A DNA stretch of 64,000 nucleotides. Source: Bombus terrestris (Eukaryota > Arthropoda > Insecta > Hymenoptera > Apidae). The stretch lies in assembly GCF_910591885.1 (NCBI RefSeq), contig NW_025963601.1, positions 124,001 to 188,000 of the forward strand, read 5' to 3'. Under the pieces are notes generated by a model. The model ran no database searches, was not told the origin of the DNA, and saw only the letters and a list, made by a program, of their open reading frames with translations. The first letter of the stretch is position 1; each line of letters begins with the position of its first letter. Positions 14,281-28,600 of this stretch are shown here, in pieces. The translations under genes were made by a program, and so were the position numbers.

Positions 14281-14970
14281 ACCGTTGGACATCGTTGGAC
14301 AACGTGGGACAACGTGGGACAACGTGGGACAACGTGGGACAACGTGGGACAACGTGGGACAACGTGGGACAACGTGGGACAACGTGGGACACCGTTGGAC
14401 ACCGTGGGACACCGTTGGACACCGTTGGACATCGTTGGACACCGTGGGACAACGTGGGACAACGTGGGACAACGTGGGACAACGTGGGACAACGTGGGAC
14501 AACGTGGGACACCGTTGGACATCGTTGGATATCGTTGGACATCGTTGGACATCGTGGGACACCGTTGGACATCGTTGGACATCGTTGGACACCGTTGGAC
14601 ACCGTTGGACAACGTGGGACATCGTGGGACAACGTGGGACAACGTGGGACAACGTGGGACAACGTGGGACACCGTTGGACACCGTGGGACACCGTTGGAC
14701 ACCGTTGGACACCGTTGGACATCGTTGGACATCGTTGGACACCGTGGGACACCGTTGGACACCGTTGGACACCGTTGGACATCGTTGGACATCGTTGGAC
14801 ATCGTGGGACACCGTTGGACATCGTTGGACATCGTTGGACACCGTTGGAAATCGTTGGACACCGTTGGACATCGTTGGACATCGTTGGACATCGTGGGAC
14901 ACCGTTGGACATCGTTGGACATCGTTGGACACCGTGGGACAACGTGGGACAACGTGGGACAACGTGGGAA
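14281..14970 (+). repeat. 690-bp duplicated segment, first copy, rich in U2 and U3
   Basis: The segment matches 16,071-16,760 at a constant offset of 1,790 bp. The only difference I saw is atcgttggat at 14,521-14,530. Within 14,511-14,940 the usual U1 runs are nearly absent and U2, U3 and U5 dominate. A private unit ending in ggaa (14,841-14,850) is shared with 16,631. The K at 14251 just upstream and the K at 14971 just downstream are both missing from the partner. Confidence 0.9.
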
Positions 14971-16070
14971 ACCATGGAACAACGTGGGACAACGTGGGAC
15001 ACCGTTGGACATCGTTGGACAACGTGGGACAACGTGGGACAACGTGGGACAACGTGGGACAACGTGGGACAACGTGGGACACCGTTGGACACCGTGGGAC
15101 ACCGTTGGACACCGTTGGACATCGTTGGACACCGTGGGACAACGTGGGACAACGTGGGACAACGTGGGACAACGTGGGACAACGTGGGACAACGTGGGAC
15201 AACGTGGGACAACGTGGGACAACGTGGGACAACGTGGGACAACGTGGGACAACGTGGGACAACGTGGGACAACGTGGGACACCGTTGGACACCGTGGGAC
15301 ACCGTTGGACACCGTTGGACATCGATGGACATCGTTGGACATCGTTGGACATCGTTGGACACCGTTGGACACCGTTGGACACCGTTGGACATCGTTGGAC
15401 ACCGTGGGACAACGTGGGACAACGTGGGACAACGTGGGACAACGTGGGACAACGTGGGACAACGTGGGACATCGTGGGACAACGTGGGACAACGTGGGAC
15501 AACGTGGGACAACGTGGGACAACGTGGGACACCGTTGGACACCGTGGGACACCGTTGGACACCGTTGGACATCGTTGGACAACGTGGGACAACGTGGGAC
15601 ATCGTGGGACAACGTGGGACAACGTGGGACAACGTGGGACAACGTGGGACATCGTGGGACAACGTGGGACAACGTGGGACAACGTGGGACATCGTGGGAC
15701 AACGTGGGACAACGTGGGACAACGTGGGACAACGTGGGACAACGTGGGACACCGTTGGACACCGTTGGACACCGTTGGACACCGTTGGACACCGTTGGAC
15801 ACCGTTGGACATCGTTGGACACCGTGGGACAACGTGGGACAACGTGGGACAACGTGGGACAACGTGGGACAACGTGGGACAACGTGGGACAACGTGGGAC
15901 AACGTGGGACAACGTGGGACAACGTGGGACACCGTTGGACACCGTGGGACACCGTTGGACACCGTTGGACATCGTTGGACATCGTTGGACATCGTTGGAC
16001 ATCGTTGGACACCGTTGGACACCGTTGGACACCGTTGGACATCGTTGGACACCGTGGGACAACGTGGGAC

Positions 16071-16760
16071 ACCGTTGGACATCGTTGGACAACGTGGGAC
16101 AACGTGGGACAACGTGGGACAACGTGGGACAACGTGGGACAACGTGGGACAACGTGGGACAACGTGGGACAACGTGGGACACCGTTGGACACCGTGGGAC
16201 ACCGTTGGACACCGTTGGACATCGTTGGACACCGTGGGACAACGTGGGACAACGTGGGACAACGTGGGACAACGTGGGACAACGTGGGACAACGTGGGAC
16301 ACCGTTGGACATCGTTGGACATCGTTGGACATCGTTGGACATCGTGGGACACCGTTGGACATCGTTGGACATCGTTGGACACCGTTGGACACCGTTGGAC
16401 AACGTGGGACATCGTGGGACAACGTGGGACAACGTGGGACAACGTGGGACAACGTGGGACACCGTTGGACACCGTGGGACACCGTTGGACACCGTTGGAC
16501 ACCGTTGGACATCGTTGGACATCGTTGGACACCGTGGGACACCGTTGGACACCGTTGGACACCGTTGGACATCGTTGGACATCGTTGGACATCGTGGGAC
16601 ACCGTTGGACATCGTTGGACATCGTTGGACACCGTTGGAAATCGTTGGACACCGTTGGACATCGTTGGACATCGTTGGACATCGTGGGACACCGTTGGAC
16701 ATCGTTGGACATCGTTGGACACCGTGGGACAACGTGGGACAACGTGGGACAACGTGGGAC
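16071..16760 (+). repeat. 690-bp duplicated segment, second copy, rich in U2 and U3
   Basis: This is the partner of 14,281-14,970. It includes the shared rare unit ending in ggaa at 16,631. The flanks differ: no K unit borders this copy on either side. Confidence 0.9.
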
Positions 16761-19720
16761 AACGTGGGACAACGTGGGACACCGTTGGACACCGTGGGAC
16801 ACCGTTGGACATCGTTGGACACCGTGGGACAACGTGGGACAACGTGGGACAACGTGGGACAACGTGGGACAACGTGGGACAACGTGGGACAACGTGGGAC
16901 AACGTGGGACAACGTGGGACAACGTGGGACAGCGTGGGACAACGTGGGACAACGTGGGACAACGTGGGACACCGTTGGACACCGTGGGACACCGTTGGAC
17001 ACCGTTGGACACCGTTGGACATCGTTGGACACCGTGGGACAACGTGGGACAACGTGGGACAACGTGGGACAACGTGGGACAACGTGGGACAACGTGGGAC
17101 ATCGTGGGACAACGTGGGACAACGTGGGACAACGTGGGACAACGTGGGACAACGTGGGACACCGTTGGACACCGTGGGACACCGTTGGACACCGTTGGAC
17201 ATCGTTGGACACCGTGGGACAACGTGGGACAACGTGGGACAACGTGGGACATCGTGGGACAACGTGGGACAACGTGGGACAACGTGGGACAACGTGGGAC
17301 ATCGTGGGACAACGTGGGACAACGTGGGACAACGTGGGACATCGTGGGACAACGTGGGACAACGTGGGACAACGTGGGACAACGTGGGACAACGTGGGAC
17401 ACCGTTGGACACCGTTGGACACCGTTGGACACCGTTGGACATCGTTGGACACCGTGGGACAACGTGGGACAACGTGGGACAACGTGGGAAACCATGGAAC
17501 AACGTGGGACAACGTGGGACACCGTTGGACATCGTTGGACATCGTTGGACACCGTGGGACAACGTGGGACAACGTGGGACAACGTGGGACAACGTCGGAC
17601 AACGTGGGACAACGTGGGACATCGTGGGACAACGTGGGACAACGTGGGACAACGTGGGACAACGTGGGACAACGTGGGACACCGTTGAACACCGTGGGAC
17701 ACCGTTGGACATCGTTGGACACCGTGGGACAACGTGGGACAACGTGGGACAACGTGGGACAACGTGGGACAACGTGGGACAACGTGGGACAACGTGGGAC
17801 AACGTGGGACAACGTGGGACAACGTGGGACAGCGTGGGACAACGTGGGACAACGTGGGACAACGTGGGACACCGTTGGACACCGTGGGACACCGTTGGAC
17901 ACCGTTGGACATCGTTGGACATCGTTGGACATCGTTGGACATCGTTGGACACCGTTGGACACCGTTGGACACCGTTGGACATCGTTGGACACCGTGGGAC
18001 AACGTGGGACAACGTGGGACAACGTGGGACAACGTGGGACAACGTGGGACAACGTGGGACATCGTGGGACAACGTGGGACAACGTGGGACAACGTGGGAC
18101 AACGTGGGACATCGTGGGACAACGTGGGACAACGTGGGACAACGTGGGACATCGTGGGACAACGTGGGACAACGTGGGACATCGTGGGACAACGTGGGAC
18201 AACGTGGGACACCGTTGGACACCGTTGGACACCGTTGGACATCGTTGGACACCGTGGGACAACGTGGGACAACGTGGGACAACGTGGGACAACGTGGGAC
18301 ATCGTGGGACAACGTGGGACAACGTGGGACAACGTGGGACAACGTGGGACAACGTGGGACAACGTGGGACAACGTGGGACAACGTGGGACAACGTGGGAC
18401 AACGTGGGACAACGTGGGACACCGTTGGACACCGTGGGACACCGTTGGACACCGTTGGACATCGTTGGACACCGTGGGACAACGTGGGACAACGTGGGAC
18501 AACGTGGGACAACGTGGGACATCGTGGGACAACGTGGGACAACGTGGGACAACGTGGGACAACGTGGGACAACGTGGGACAACGTGGGACAACGTGGGAC
18601 AACGTGGGACATCGTGGGACAACGTGGGACAACGTGGGACAACGTGGGACAAAGTGGGACAACGTGGGACACCGTTGGACACCGTTGGACACCGTTGGAC
18701 ACCGTTGGACATCGTTGGACACCGTGGGACAACGTGGGACAACGTGGGACAACGTGGGAAACCATGGAACAACGTGGGACAACGTGGGACACCGTTGGAC
18801 ATCGTTGGACATCGTTGGACACCGTGGGACAACGTGGGACAACGTGGGACAACGTGGGACAACGTCGGACAACGTGGGACAACGTGGGACATCGTGGGAC
18901 AACGTGGGACAACGTGGGACAACGTGGGACAACGTGGGACAACGTGGGACACCGTTGGACACCGTGGGACACCGTTGGACACCGTTGGACATCGTTGGAC
19001 ACCGTGGGACAACGTGGGACAACGTGGGACAACGTGGGACAACGTGGGACATCGTGGGACAACGTGGGACAACGTGGGACAACGTGGGACAACGTGGGAC
19101 ATCGTGGGACAACGTGGGACAACGTGGGACAACGTGGGACAACGTGGGACAACGTGGGACAACGTGGGACATCGTGGGACAACGTGGGACAACGTGGGAC
19201 AACGTGGGACATCGTGGGACAACGTGGGACATCGTGGGACAACGTGGGACAACGTGGGACAACGTGGGACAACGTGGGACAACGTGGGACACCGTTGGAC
19301 ACCGTTGGACACCGTTGGACACCGTTGGACATCGTTGGACACCGTGGGACAACGTGGGACAACGTGGGACAACGTGGGACAACGTGGGACAACGTGGGAA
19401 ACCATGCAACAACGTGGGACAACGTGGGACACCGTTGGACATCGTTGGACATCGTTGGACACCGTGGGACAACGTGGGACAACGTGGGACAACGTGGGAC
19501 AACGTCGGACAACGTGGGACAACGTGGGACAACGTGGGACAACGTGGGACAACGTGGGACAACGTGGGACAACGTGGGACAACGTGGGACAACGTGGGAC
19601 AACGTGGGACATCGTGGGACAACGTGGGACAACGTGGGACAACGTGGGACAACGTGGGACATCGTTGGACACCGTTGGACACCGTGGGACAACGTGGGAC
19701 AACGTGGGACAACGTGGGAC

Positions 19721-20110
19721 ATCGTTGGACACCGTTGGACATCGTTGGACAACGTTGGACATCGTTGGACATCGTTGGACATCGTGGGACACCGTTGGAC
19801 ATCGTTGGACATCGTTGGACAACGTGGGACAACGTGGGACAACGTGGGACAACGTGGGAAACCATGGAACAACGTGGGACACCGTTGGACATCGTTGGAC
19901 ATCGTTGGACACCGTGGGACACCGTTGGACACCGTTGGACACCGTTGGACATCGTTGGACATCGTTGGACATCGTGGGACACCGTTGGACATCGTTGGAC
20001 ATCGTTGGACACCGTTGGACATCGTTGGACACCGTTGGACATCGTTGGACATCGTTGGACATCGTGGGACACCGTTGGACATCGTTGGACATCGTTGGAC
20101 ACCGTGGGAC
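19721..20110 (+). repeat. U2/U3-rich island with an internal K
   Basis: From 19,721 the array is mostly U2, U3 and U5, with a rare aacgttggac at 19,751 and a K at 19861. It resembles the islands at 35,041 and 46,241. The islands end in U2-U3-U3-U4 followed by three U1-type units and a K (here 20141), so they act as long spacers between two K cassettes. Confidence 0.85.
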
Positions 20111-20820
20111 AACGTGGGACAACGTGGGACAACGTGGGAAACCATGGAACAACGTGGGACAACGTGGGACACCGTTGGACATCGTTGGACAACGTGGGAC
20201 AACGTGGGACAACGTGGGACAACGTGGGACAACGTGGGACAACGTGGGACACCGTTGGACACCGTGGGACACCGTCGGACACCGTTGGACATCGTTGGAC
20301 ACCGTGGGACAACCTGGGACAACGTGGGACAACGTGGGACAACGTGGGACAACGTGGGACAACGTGGGACAACGTGGGACAACGTGGGACAACGTGGGAC
20401 AACGTGGGACAACGTGGGACAACGTGGGACAACGTGGGACAACGTGGGACAACGTGGGACACCGTTGGACACCGTGGGACACCGTTGGACACCGTTGGAC
20501 ATCGTTGGACATCGTTGGACATCGTTGGACATCGCTGGACACCGTTGGACACCGTTGGACACCGTTGGACATCGTTGGACACCGTGGGACAACGTGGGAC
20601 AACGTGGGACAACGTGGGACAACGTGGGACAACGTGGGACAACGTGGGACAACGTGGGACAACGTGGGACATCGTGGGACAACGTGGGACAACGTGGGAC
20701 AACGTGGGACAACGTGGGACATCGTGGGACAACGTGGGACAACGTGGGACAACGTGGGACATCGTGGGACAACGTGGGACAACGTGGGACATCGTGGGAC
20801 AACGTGGGACAACGTGGGAC

Positions 20821-23229
20821 ACCGTTGGACACCGTTGGACACCGGTGGACATCGTTGGACACCGTGGGACAACGTGGGACAACGTGGGACAACGTGGGAC
20901 AACGTGGGACATCGTGGGACAACGTGGGACAACGTGGGACAACGTGGGACAACGTGGGACAACGTGGGACAACGTGGGACAACGTGGGACAACGTGGGAC
21001 ACCGTGGGACACCGTGGGACACCGTTGGACACCGTTGGACATCGTTGGACACCGTGGGACAACGTGGGACAACGTGGGACAACGTGGGACAACGTGGGAC
21101 ATCGTGGGACAACGTGGGACAACGTGGGACAACGTGGGACAACGTGGGACATCGTGGGACAACGTGGGACAACGTGGGACAACGTGGGACATCGTGGGAC
21201 AACGTGGGACAACGTGGGACAACGTGGGACAAAGTGGGACAACGTGGGACACAGTTGGACACCGTTGGACACCGTTGGACACCGTTGGACATCGTTGGAC
21301 ACCGTGGGACAACGTGGGACAACGTGGGACAACGTGGGAAACCATGGAACAACGTGGGACAACGTGGGACACCGTTGGACATCGTTGGACATCGTTGGAC
21401 ACCGTGGGACAACGTGGGACAACGTGGGACAACGTGGGACAACGTCGGACAACGTGGGACAACGTGGGACATCGTGGGACAACGTGGGACAACGTGGGAA
21501 ACGTGGGACAACGTGGGACAACGTGGGACACCGTTGGACACCGTGGGACACCGTTGGACACCGTGGGACATCGTTGGACACCGTGGGACAACGTGGGACA
21601 ACGTGGGACAACGTGGAACAACGTGGGACATCGTGGGACAACGTGGGACAACGTGGGACAACGTGGGACAACGTGGGACATCGTGGGACAACGTGGGACA
21701 ACGTGGGACAACGTGGGACATCGTGGGACAACGTGGGACAACGTGGGACAACGTGGGACAACGTGGGACATCGTGGGACAACGTGGGACATCGTGGGACA
21801 ACGTGGGACAACGTGGGACAACGTGGGACATCGTGGGACAACGTGGGACAACGTAGGACATCGTGGGACAACGTGGGACAACGTGGGACACCGTTGGACA
21901 CCGTTGGACACCGTTGGACACCGTTGGACATCGTTGGACACCGTGGGACAACGTGGGACAACGTGGGATAACGTGGGAAACCATGGAACAACGTGGGACA
22001 ACGTGGGACACCGTTGGACATCGTTGGACATCGTTGGACACCGTGGGACAACGTGGGACAACGTGGGACAACGTGGGACAACGTCGGACAACGTGGGACA
22101 ACGTGGGACAACGTGGGACAACGTGGGACAACGTGGGACAACGTGGGACAACGTGGGACAACGTGGGACAACGTGGGACAACGTGGGACATCGTGGGACA
22201 ACGTGGGACAACGTGGGACAACGTGGGACAACGTGGGACACCGTGGGACAACGTGGGACAACGTGGGACAACGTGGGACAACGTGGGACAACGTGGGACA
22301 ACGTGGGACAACGTGGGACATCGTGGGACAACGTGGGACAACGTGGGACAACGTGGGACACCGTTGGACACCGTTGGACACCGTTGGACATCGTTGGACA
22401 CCGTGGGACAACGTGGGACAACGTGGGACAACGTGGGAAACCATGGAACAACGTGGGACAACGTGGGACACCGTTGGACATCGTTGGACATCGTTGGACA
22501 CCGTGGGACAACGTGGGACAACGTGGGACAACGTGGGACAACGTGGGACATCGTTGGACACCGTTGGACACCGTGGGACAACGTGGGACAACGTGGGACA
22601 ACGTGGGACAACGTGGGACAACGTGGGACAACGTGGGACAACGTGGGACAACGTGGGACAACGTGGGACAACGTGGGACAACGTGGGACAACGTGGGACA
22701 ACGTGGGACAACGTGGGACATCGTGGGACAACGTGGGACAACGTGGGACAACGTGGGACAACGTGGGACAACGTGGGACACCGTTGGACATCGTTGGACA
22801 CCGTGGGACAACGTGGGACAACGTGGGACAACGTGGGACACCGTTGGACACCGTTGGACACCGTTGGACACCGTTGGACATCGTTGGACACCGTGGGACA
22901 ACGTGGGACAACGTGGGACAACGTGGGAAACCATGGAACAACGTGGGACAACGTGGGACACCGTTGGACATCGTTGGACAACGTGGGACAACGTGGGACA
23001 ACGTGGGACAACGTGGGACAACGTGGGACAACGTGGGACATCGTGGGACAACGTGGGACAACGTGGGACAACGTGGGACAACGTGGGACATCGTTGGACA
23101 CCGTGGGACAACGTGGGACAACGTGGGACAACGTGGGACAACGTGGGACAACGTGGGACACCGTTGGACAACGTGGGACACCGTTGGACATCGTTGGACA
23201 CCGTGGGACAACGTGGGACAACGTGGGAC
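20821..23229 (+). repeat. 2.41-kb tandem duplication, left copy
   Basis: Rare markers recur at an offset of 2,409 bp: aaagtgggac 21231 with 23640, acagttggac 21251 with 23660, the 9-bp unit 21491 with 23900, a tagg unit 21851 with 24260, a gggat unit 21961 with 24370, and K 21980 with 24389. Small differences of one unit occur near both ends, so the borders are approximate. A related, diverged stretch lies near 47.8-49.7 kb (tagg unit at about 49,119). Confidence 0.88.
21491..21499 (+). repeat. 9-bp unit: first break in the 10-bp register
   Basis: A unit reads aacgtggga and is followed at once by aacgtgggac, so one C is missing. All units before this point start at positions equal to 1 modulo 10. 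All after it are shifted by one base until 23,900. It is one of only two such breaks in the first 51.5 kb. Confidence 0.95.
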
Positions 23230-25630
23230 ACCGTTGGACACCGTTGGACATCGTTGGACACCGTGGGACAACGTGGGACAACGTGGGACAACGTGGGACA
23301 ACGTGGGACATCGTGGGACAACGTGGGACAACGTGGGACAACGTGGGACAACGTGGGACAACGTGGGACAACGTGGGACAACGTGGGACAACGTGGGACA
23401 ACGTGGGACACCGTTGGACACCGTGGGACACCGTTGGACACCGTTGGACATCGTTGGACACCGTGGGACAACGTGGGACAACGTGGGACAACGTGGGACA
23501 ACGTGGGACATCGTGGGACAACGTGGGACAACGTGGGACAACGTGGGACAACGTGGGACATCGTGGGACAACGTGGGACAACGTGGGACAACGTGGGACA
23601 TCGTGGGACAACGTGGGACAACGTGGGACAACGTGGGACAAAGTGGGACAACGTGGGACACAGTTGGACACCGTTGGACACCGTTGGACACCGTTGGACA
23701 TCGTTGGACACCGTGGGACAACGTGGGACAACGTGGGACAACGTGGGAAACCATGGAACAACGTGGGACAACGTGGGACACCGTTGGACATCGTTGGACA
23801 TCGTTGGACACCGTGGGACAACGTGGGACAACGTGGGACAACGTGGGACAACGTCGGACAACGTGGGACAACGTGGGACATCGTGGGACAACGTGGGACA
23901 ACGTGGGAAACGTGGGACAACGTGGGACAACGTGGGACACCGTTGGACACCGTGGGACACCGTTGGACACCGTTGGACATCGTTGGACACCGTGGGACAA
24001 CGTGGGACAACGTGGGACAACGTGGAACAACGTGGGACATCGTGGGACAACGTGGGACAACGTGGGACAACGTGGGACAACGTGGGACATCGTGGGACAA
24101 CGTGGGACAACGTGGGACAACGTGGGACAACGTGGGACAACGTGGGACAACGTGGGACAACGTGGGACAACGTGGGACATCGTGGGACAACGTGGGACAT
24201 CGTGGGACAACGTGGGACAACGTGGGACAACGTGGGACATCGTGGGACAACGTGGGACAACGTAGGACATCGTGGGACAACGTGGGACAACGTGGGACAC
24301 CGTTGGACACCGTTGGACACCGTTGGACACCGTTGGACATCGTTGGACACCGTGGGACAACGTGGGACAACGTGGGATAACGTGGGAAACCATGGAACAA
24401 CGTGGGACAACGTGGGACACCGTTGGACATCGTTGGACATCGTTGGACACCGTGGGACAACGTGGGACAACGTGGGACAACGTGGGACAACGTCGGACAA
24501 CGTGGGACAACGTGGGACAACGTGGGACAACGTGGGACAACGTGGGACAACGTGGGACAACGTGGGACAACGTGGGACAACGTGGGACAACGTGGGACAT
24601 CGTGGGACAACGTGGGACAACGTGGGACAACGTGGGACAACGTGGGACACCGTGGGACAACGTGGGACAACGTGGGACAACGTGGGACAACGTGGGACAA
24701 CGTGGGACAACGTGGGACAACGTGGGACATCGTGGGACAACGTGGGACAACGTGGGACAACGTGGGACACCGTTGGACACCGTTGGACACCGTTGGACAT
24801 CGTTGGACACCGTGGGACAACGTGGGACAACGTGGGACAACGTGGGAAACCATGGAACAACGTGGGACAACGTGGGACACCGTTGGACATCGTTGGACAT
24901 CGTTGGACACCGTGGGACAACGTGGGACAACGTGGGAAAACGTGGGACAACGTGGGACATCGTTGGACACCGTTGGACACCGTGGGACAACGTGGGACAA
25001 CGTGGGACAACGTGGGACAACGTGGGACAACGTGGGACAACGTGGGACAACGTGGGACAACGTGGGACAACGTGGGACAACGTGGGACAACGTGGGACAA
25101 CGTGGGACAACGTGGGACATCGTGGGACAACGTGGGACAACGTGGGACAACGTGGGACAACGTGGGACAACGTGGGACACCGTTGGACATCGTTGGACAC
25201 CGTGGGACAACGTGGGACAACGTGGGACAACGTGGGACACCGTTGGACACCGTTGGACACCGTTGGACACCGTTGGACATCGTTGGACACCGTGGGACAA
25301 CGTGGGACAACGTGGGACAACGTGGGAAACCATGGAACAACGTGGGACAACGTGGGACACCGTTGGACATCGTTGGACAACGTGGGACAACGTGGGACAA
25401 CGTGGGACAACGTGGGACAACGTGGGACAACGTGGGACATCGTGGGACAACGTGGGACAACGTGGGACAACGTGGGACAACGTGGGACATCGTTGGACAC
25501 CGTGGGACAACGTGGGACAACGTGGGACAACGTGGGACAACGTGGGACAACGTGGGACATCGTGGGACAACGTGGGACAACGTGGGACAACGTGGGACAA
25601 CGTGGGACACCGTTGGACAACGTGGGACAC
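23230..25630 (+). repeat. 2.41-kb tandem duplication, right copy
   Basis: This is the direct tandem partner of 20,821-23,229. Near its right end the copies diverge: 24,929 ends in gggaa where the left copy has gggac, and the offset drops to 2,399 by the K at 25329. Lineage-specific unit loss would explain this. Confidence 0.87.
23900..23908 (+). repeat. 9-bp unit: second break, a duplicate of the first
   Basis: The same one-base-short unit lies exactly 2,409 bp after the first, in the same local context (after aacgtcggac, U1, U1, U5, U1). It is the same deletion carried in the duplicated segment and not an independent event. Confidence 0.94.
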
Positions 25631-25788
25631 CGTTGGACATCGTTGGACACCGTGGGACAACGTGGGACAACGTGGGACCACGTGGGACAACGTGGGACAA
25701 CGTGGGACAACGTGGGACAACGTGGGACAACGTGGGACAACGTGGGACATCGTGGGACAACGTGGGACAACGTGGGACACCGTTGGAC

Positions 25789-26028
25789 ATAGTTGGACAC
25801 CGTGGGACACCGTGGGACAACGTGGGACAACGTGGGACAACGTGGGACAACGTGGGACAACGTGGGAAACCATGGAACAACGTGGGACAACGTGGGACAC
25901 CGTTGGACATCGTTGGACAACGTGGGACAACGTGGGACAACGTGGGACAACGTGGGACAACGTGGGACAACGTGGGACAACGTGGGACACCGTTGGACAC
26001 CGTGGGACACCGTTGGACACCGTCTGAC
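25789..26028 (+). repeat. Module bounded by atagttggac and accgtctgac
   Basis: Two otherwise rare units, atagttggac (25,789) and accgtctgac (26,019), lie 230 bp apart around a K at 25869. The pair recurs at 58,266 and 58,486 (220 bp apart) and in the disordered block at about 52,825 and 53,044. The three copies therefore share ancestry. Confidence 0.88.
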
Positions 26029-26888
26029 ATCGTTGGACACCGTGGGACAACGTGGGACAACGTGGGACAACGTGGGACAACGTGGGACAACGTGGGACAA
26101 CGTGGGACAACGTGGGACAACGTGGGACAACGTGGGACAACGTGGGACACCGTTGGACAACGTGGGACACCGTGGGACATCGTTGGACACCGTGGGACAA
26201 CGTGGGACACCGTTGGACATCGTTGGACACCGTGGGACAACGTGGGACAACGTGGGACAACTTGGGACACCGTTGGACACCGTTGGACACCGTTGGACAC
26301 CGTTGGACATCGTTGGACACCGTGGGACAACGTGGGACAACGTGGGACAACGTGGGACAACGTGGGACAACGTGGGACATCGTGGGACAACGTGGGACAA
26401 CGTGGGACAACGTGGGACACCGTTGGACATCGTTGGACACCGTGGGACAACGTGGGACAACGTGGGACAACGTGGGACAACGTGGGACAACGTTGGACAC
26501 CGTTGGACACCGTTGGACATCGTTGGACACCGTGGGACAACGTGGGACAACGTGGGACAACGTGGGACAACGTGGGACAACGTGGGACAACGTGGGACAA
26601 CGTGGGACAACGTGGGACAACGTGGGACAACGTGGGACAACGTGGGACAACGTGGGACATCGTGGGACAACGTGGGACAACGTGGGACAACGTGGGACAT
26701 CGTTGGACACCGTTGGACACCGTGGGACAACGTGGGACAACGTGGGACAACGTGGGACAACGTGGGACAACGTGGGACAACGTGGGACAACGTGGGACAA
26801 CGTGGGACAACGTGGGACAACGTGGGACACCGTTGGACATCGTTGGACACCGTGGGACAACGTGGGACAACGTGGGACAACGTGGGAA

Positions 26889-27328
26889 ACCATGGAACAA
26901 CGTGGGACAACGTGGGACACCGTTGGACATCGTTGGACAACGTGGGACAACGTGGGACAACGTGGGACAACGTGGGACAACGTGGGACAACGTGGGACAA
27001 CGTGGGACACCGTTGGACAACGTGGGACACCGTTGGACATCGTTGGACACCGTGGGACAACGTGGGACAACGTGGGACCACGTGGGACAACGTGGGACAA
27101 CGTGGGACAACGTGGGACAACTTGGGACAACGTGGGACAACGTGGGACAACGTGGGACAACGTGGGACATCGTGGGACAACGTGGGACAACGTGGAACAA
27201 CGTGGGACAACGTGGGACAACGTGGGACACCGTTGGACATCGTTGGACACCGTGGGACACCGTGGGACAACGTGGGACAACGTGGGACAACGTGGGACAA
27301 CGTGGGACAACGTGGGAAACCATGGAAC
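26889..27328 (+). repeat. Double-K module, copy 4
   Basis: K lies at 26889 and 27319 (430 bp apart), with cacgtgggac at 27079 (+190) and again at 27389 (+70 after the closing K). aacttgggac is near 27,119 and a gtggaac unit near 27,189. The module is one unit longer than copy 1. Confidence 0.9.
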
Positions 27329-28600
27329 AACGTGGGACAACGTGGGACACCGTTGGACATCGTTGGACAACGTGGGACAACGTGGGACCACGTGGGACAA
27401 CGTGGGACAACGTGGGACAACGTGGGACACCGTTGGACACCGTGGGACACCGTTGGACACCGTTGGACATCGTTGGACACCGTGGGACAACGTGGGACAA
27501 CGTGGGACAACGTGGGACAACGTGGGACAACGTGGGACAACGTGGAACAACGTGGGACAACGTGGGACAACGTGGGACAACGTGGGACAACGTGGGACAA
27601 CGTGGGACACCGTTGGACAACGTGGGACACCGTTGGATATCGTTGGACACCGTGGGACAACGTGGGACAACGTGGGACAACGTGGGACAACGTGGGACAA
27701 CGTGGGACACCGTTGGACATCGTTGGACATCGTTGGACATCGTTGGACATCGTTGGACACCGTTGGACACCGTTGGACACCGTTGGACATCGTTGGACAC
27801 CGTGGGACAACGTGGGACAACGTGGGACAACGTGGGACAACGTGGGACAACGTGGGACAACGTGGGACATCGTGGGACAACGTGGGACAACGTGGGACAA
27901 CGTGGGACAACGTGGGACAACGTGGGACACCGTTGGACACCGTGGGACACCGTTGGACACCGTTGGACATCGTTGGACACCGTGGGACAACGTGGGACAA
28001 CGTGGGACATCGTGGGACAACGTGGGACAACGTGGGACAACGTGGGACAAAGTGGGACAACGTGGGACACCGTTGGACACCGTTGGACACCGTTGGACAC
28101 CGTTGGACATCGTTGGACACCGTGGGACAACGTGGGACAACGTGGGACAACGTGGGAAACCATGGAACAACGTGGGACAACGTGGGACACCGTTGGACAT
28201 CGTTGGACATCGTTGGACACCGTGGGACAACGTGGGACAACGTGGGACAACGTGGGACAACGTCGGACAACGTGGGACAACGTGGGACATCGTGGGACAA
28301 CGTGGGACAACGTGGGACAACGTGGGACAACGTGGGACAACGTGGGACACCGTTGGACACCGTGGGACACCGTTGGACACCGTTGGACATCGTTGGACAC
28401 CGTGGGACAACGTGGGACAACGTGGGACAACGTGGGACAACGTGGGACATCTTGGGACAACGTGGGACAACGTGGGACAACGTGGGACAACGTGGGACAA
28501 CGTGGGACACCGTTGGACACCGTTGGACACCGTTGGACACCGTTGGACATCGTTGGACACCGTGGGACAACGTGGGACAACGTGGGACAACGTGGGAAAC

